A DNA stretch of 51,027 nt from Thermoanaerobaculaceae bacterium (GTDB lineage Bacteria > Acidobacteriota > Thermoanaerobaculia > Thermoanaerobaculales > Thermoanaerobaculaceae). Under the pieces are notes generated by a model. That model made no database searches, was not told the DNA's origin, and saw only the letters and a program-made list of their open reading frames with translations. The stretch covers positions 1-51,027 of the forward strand of contig JALOLB010000032.1 of the NCBI GenBank assembly GCA_025456225.1, written 5' to 3'. Shown here piece after piece: positions 48,161-51,027 of the stretch. Position 1 is the stretch's first letter; each line of letters opens with the position of its first letter. The position numbers were made by a program, and so were the translations under genes.

Positions 48161-49812
48161 CGGTCCGGCTCCGCGGCCTGGGGGGTCTCGGGGAGTTCGG
48201 TGCCAACTCGCTTCTCGTCGACGACGGCGCGGCCGGCCGCGTGCTCGTCGACGCCGGCGCGGCGTTTGCCGACGAGCCGGCGCTGGGGCTCAGCTACGAG
48301 GTGCCCGATTTCTCGGCCGTCGCCGGGCCGTCGCCGGGCCTGCTGGTGCTCTCCCATGCCCACGACGACCACTGCAAGGGCCTCGGGGTGGCGCTGCGCG
48401 CCTGGCCGGGCTGCCGCGTCGCGGCCAGCCGCACCACCCTGGCGTGGTGCCGGCCGGCGCTGAGCGGCGCCGGGGTCCACGGCGCCGAGCTGGGGACGGG
48501 GCCTGCCCTGGCCTCGGGCGGCTGGCAGGTGGACGGCCTGCCGGTCTCGCACTCCATTCCCGGCACGCTCGCCCTGCGCCTGCGCTCGGAGGCTGCAAGC
48601 GTGGTGCTGGCCTCGGACCTGCGAGTGGCTCCCTCGGCGCTGGGGGAGGAGACCTCCCTCGACGAGCTCGGCCGGTGGGGAGGTGAGGGCGTTGACGTGC
48701 TGCTGCTCGACAGCACGAACGCCCTCGTGGCCACCCCACCCCCCACCGAAACAGCGGTGGCCTCGGCCCTCGCGGAGCTCGTCCGGAGCACGCGGGGCAT
48801 GGCGGTGGCCGTCACCTTCGCGTCGCACCTCGGGCGCTTCCGCCAGGTGGCCATGGCCGCCCTGGCGGCGGGCCGGGTCGTCGTGCCGGTGGGCCGGGGC
48901 CTGGTGGAGGCGCTCGCCGTGCAGGCGAGGCTCGGGGGCATCGGCCTGCCGCTGGGCCTCGTGCGGCCGGCCCGCGAGCTGCCGCGGCTGCCGCGTGACG
49001 GGGTGGTGGCCGTGGTGACCGGCTCCCAGGGCGAGTCGGGCTCGGCGTTCATGCGTCTGGCGGCGGGGCACCTGGCCGGTCTGGGTCTGCAGGCCGGGGA
49101 CCGGGTCCTGCACGCGGCACGGGTGATCCCCGGCAACGAGCGGCGGCTCGCCGGTCTGTTCGACCTCTGCGTCCGCCAGGGCGCCGAGGTGGTGACGGCG
49201 GCGGAGGCGCCCATCCACGCCTCGGGTCATCCTCACCGCCAGGAGCTCGAGACGCTCCTGGACGCGGTGCGGCCGCGCTGGGTCGTGCCCGTGCACGGCT
49301 GGCGGCGACACCTGCAGGAAGTGGCGGACCTGGTCCGTCACTTTGGAGCCTCGGCGGCGGTGGCCGAGAACGGCGAGGAGCTGGTCTGGTCGGGAGGGGA
49401 GCTGGAGCTGTCCGGGCAGCGGCAGCCGGTGGGCCGCCTGGCGTTCGGGGACGGCGACAACGAGCTGCTCGACGCAGGCGAGGTCCACACGCGCCGCATC
49501 CTGGCCCGGTTCGGAGCGCTGGTGGCGGTTGTGGTCCAGCACGACGGCAGCTTGCCCTCGGTCCAGCTCCACACGGCGGGCCTGCGCCTCGCGAGCGAGG
49601 AGGTCGAGGAGCTGACGGCCGCGGTGCGCGGTGAAGCCGGGCGGGTGCTGGCCGGTGGGACCATGGATGGCGACGATGCGAGCCTTACAATGGAGCGGTG
49701 GCTACGGCGAGAGCTGCGTCGGCGCTGCGGGCAGCGTCCGGCTGTGGTGGTGAGTGTGGTGACGGGCGCCGATCGGGCGCCTCGACCCGGTGCGGGCCGG
49801 CCGCCGGCATGA
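48157..49812 (+). CDS. rnj: Ribonuclease J-like metallo-beta-lactamase/beta-CASP nuclease
   Basis: GLGGLGEFGANS; HAHDDHCKG; HSIPGTLAL; VVTGSQGESGSA; HASGHPHRQEL; ATGA overlap with rsmA. Confidence 0.88.
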   Translation: MTVRLRGLGGLGEFGANSLLVDDGAAGRVLVDAGAAFADEPALGLSYEVPDFSAVAGPSPGLLVLSHAHDDHCKGLGVALRAWPGCRVAASRTTLAWCRPALSGAGVHGAELGTGPALASGGWQVDGLPVSHSIPGTLALRLRSEAASVVLASDLRVAPSALGEETSLDELGRWGGEGVDVLLLDSTNALVATPPPTETAVASALAELVRSTRGMAVAVTFASHLGRFRQVAMAALAAGRVVVPVGRGLVEALAVQARLGGIGLPLGLVRPARELPRLPRDGVVAVVTGSQGESGSAFMRLAAGHLAGLGLQAGDRVLHAARVIPGNERRLAGLFDLCVRQGAEVVTAAEAPIHASGHPHRQELETLLDAVRPRWVVPVHGWRRHLQEVADLVRHFGASAAVAENGEELVWSGGELELSGQRQPVGRLAFGDGDNELLDAGEVHTRRILARFGALVAVVVQHDGSLPSVQLHTAGLRLASEEVEELTAAVRGEAGRVLAGGTMDGDDASLTMERWLRRELRRRCGQRPAVVVSVVTGADRAPRPGAGRPPA

Positions 49813-49828
49813 GCGTGGATGTGAGGCG

Positions 49829-51027
49829 ATGACGCGATCCCGCGAGGAGATCACGCGCGAGGTGGGCGGCTACGTGACGCTGGTCGGGGCCGGGCTGCTG
49901 GTCCTCGCCCTGGTGAGCTTCCACCCGCTCGACCCCTGGCTGCTGGTGGCCGGCAGCGACAGCGTCCACAACTGGCTGGCATCGTGGGGTGCGCACATCG
50001 CCGGCGCCCTGGTCTTCCTCCTCGGCGTGCCGGCGCTCGCGCTGCCGGCTCTCGGATTCCGGCTGGGAGCGCTGTGGCTGCACGGCGAGAAGCTCGAGAC
50101 GCCGCTGCTGCTGACCGCATCCTGGACGGTCGCGCTGGTGGCGGCGGCCGGCCTGCTGGAGGCGCTGGTCGGGCGCGCCCCCTACCGGGGCGGTGTGCTG
50201 GAGTGGGGCGGCGAGATCGGCCGGGTGGTGTCGGGCGGGCTGCGAGACAGCCTCGGGCCGGTCGCCACCGTGGTGATCTGTGCCGCGGCGCTGCTCGCGG
50301 GTACGGTCCTGGGTGTCCGGTCCTCCCTCGCGGCGGTGTTCACCGGCGCCGGCCGCGGGGTGAAGGGGTGGCGCGACCGCCTGCGCACCCGCTGGCATCA
50401 CCGGCGGGACGCCAGGGAGAAGGTCGCCCAGCGCCAGCGGCTCATCGACAACCACGCCCGGAGGCACCCCGTCGCCCGCCCCGCCCTCGTCGTTGAGGAG
50501 CGCCAGGGGCAGGCCGGCTTCTCGATCCGTCGGCTCCACCACGTGGTGGTGGTGGATGGCACCCCCCCGGAGCCCTCTCCGGCGCCGTCGCAGCCTGGGC
50601 CCCCACCCTCCCCGCGCCGCGCGTCGGCCGAGGCTTCCGTCCCCAGGTCCTCCACCTCCCGGGTGAAGTCGATCCCCACCCAGGAGGTCTTCCCCTTCGT
50701 GGACGAGACGCCGGTCGCCTCCCTGCCCGAGAAGACGATGCTCATGCCGGCCATGGCGCCCCCGGAGCTCGACCCCCGCCAGCTCGCCTCGATGAAGGAC
50801 CTGGTGGAGTCCAAGTGCCGGGAGTTCAAGGTCGAGGGCCAGGTCGTGGACGTGCTGCCGGGACCGATCATCACGACCTTCGAGTTCCGCCCGGCGGCGG
50901 GGGTCAAGTACGCCCAGGTCGTCAACCTCGAGGACGACCTGGCGCTCGGCCTGCAGGTCGAGGCGGTGCGCATCGAGCGCATTCCCGGCAAGGCCACGGT
51001 GGGCATCGAGGTCCCCAACCCCGAGCG
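49829..51027 (+). CDS. ftsK: DNA translocase FtsK/SpoIIIE, 5' part only (runs off the window)
   Basis: My translation from ATG 49829 has no stop to the edge: MTRSREEITREVGGYVTLVGAGLLVLALVSFHP...PELDPRQLASMKDLVESKCREFKVEGQVVDVLPGPIITTFEFRPAAGVKYAQVVNLEDDLALGLQVEAVRIERIPGKATVGIEVPNPE. Confidence 0.93.
   Translation, partial: MTRSREEITREVGGYVTLVGAGLLVLALVSFHPLDPWLLVAGSDSVHNWLASWGAHIAGALVFLLGVPALALPALGFRLGALWLHGEKLETPLLLTASWTVALVAAAGLLEALVGRAPYRGGVLEWGGEIGRVVSGGLRDSLGPVATVVICAAALLAGTVLGVRSSLAAVFTGAGRGVKGWRDRLRTRWHHRRDAREKVAQRQRLIDNHARRHPVARPALVVEERQGQAGFSIRRLHHVVVVDGTPPEPSPAPSQPGPPPSPRRASAEASVPRSSTSRVKSIPTQEVFPFVDETPVASLPEKTMLMPAMAPPELDPRQLASMKDLVESKCREFKVEGQVVDVLPGPIITTFEFRPAAGVKYAQVVNLEDDLALGLQVEAVRIERIPGKATVGIEVPNPE

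Overview
This 51-kb, very GC-rich bacterial chromosomal window holds about 36 supported protein genes and two tRNAs. It has no rRNA, CRISPR array, transposase or prophage. The taxon is not determinable from the sequence alone; an Acidobacteriota-like lineage is only a guess. Recognisable genes are pcnB-ligA-NtrC-type regulator, a QNG1/DUF2419 queuosine-salvage homologue, menC-like, tdk, nth, DUF502, acpS, trxA, rsmA-RNase J-ftsK (ftsK runs off the right edge and is missing from the ORF track), a TrkA-N K+ channel, two CadC-like winged-helix/TPR regulators, a degenerate pseudokinase/TPR protein, and a cluster of large secreted proteins (metzincin protease, Gly-rich tail-fibre-like proteins, beta-helix protein). 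The most interesting signal is non-coding. Many non-divergent intergenic gaps hold short-period (6, 7 or 8 nt) degenerate tandem repeats of several unrelated unit families (TGAGGCC, TTGAGCC, GTCCAC, TCCAAG, CCGGACC, CTCTCCC, CAGATCAG). The larger ones are inverted-arm arrays with C/G-run blocks and shared linker motifs. They are absent from the six divergent promoter gaps I examined. A separate two-block module (GCGTGTGAAGRAATC ... CAACGACAGC) accompanies three of them. All coordinates and motifs were read by eye. Homology calls rest on remembered family motifs, not on searches.
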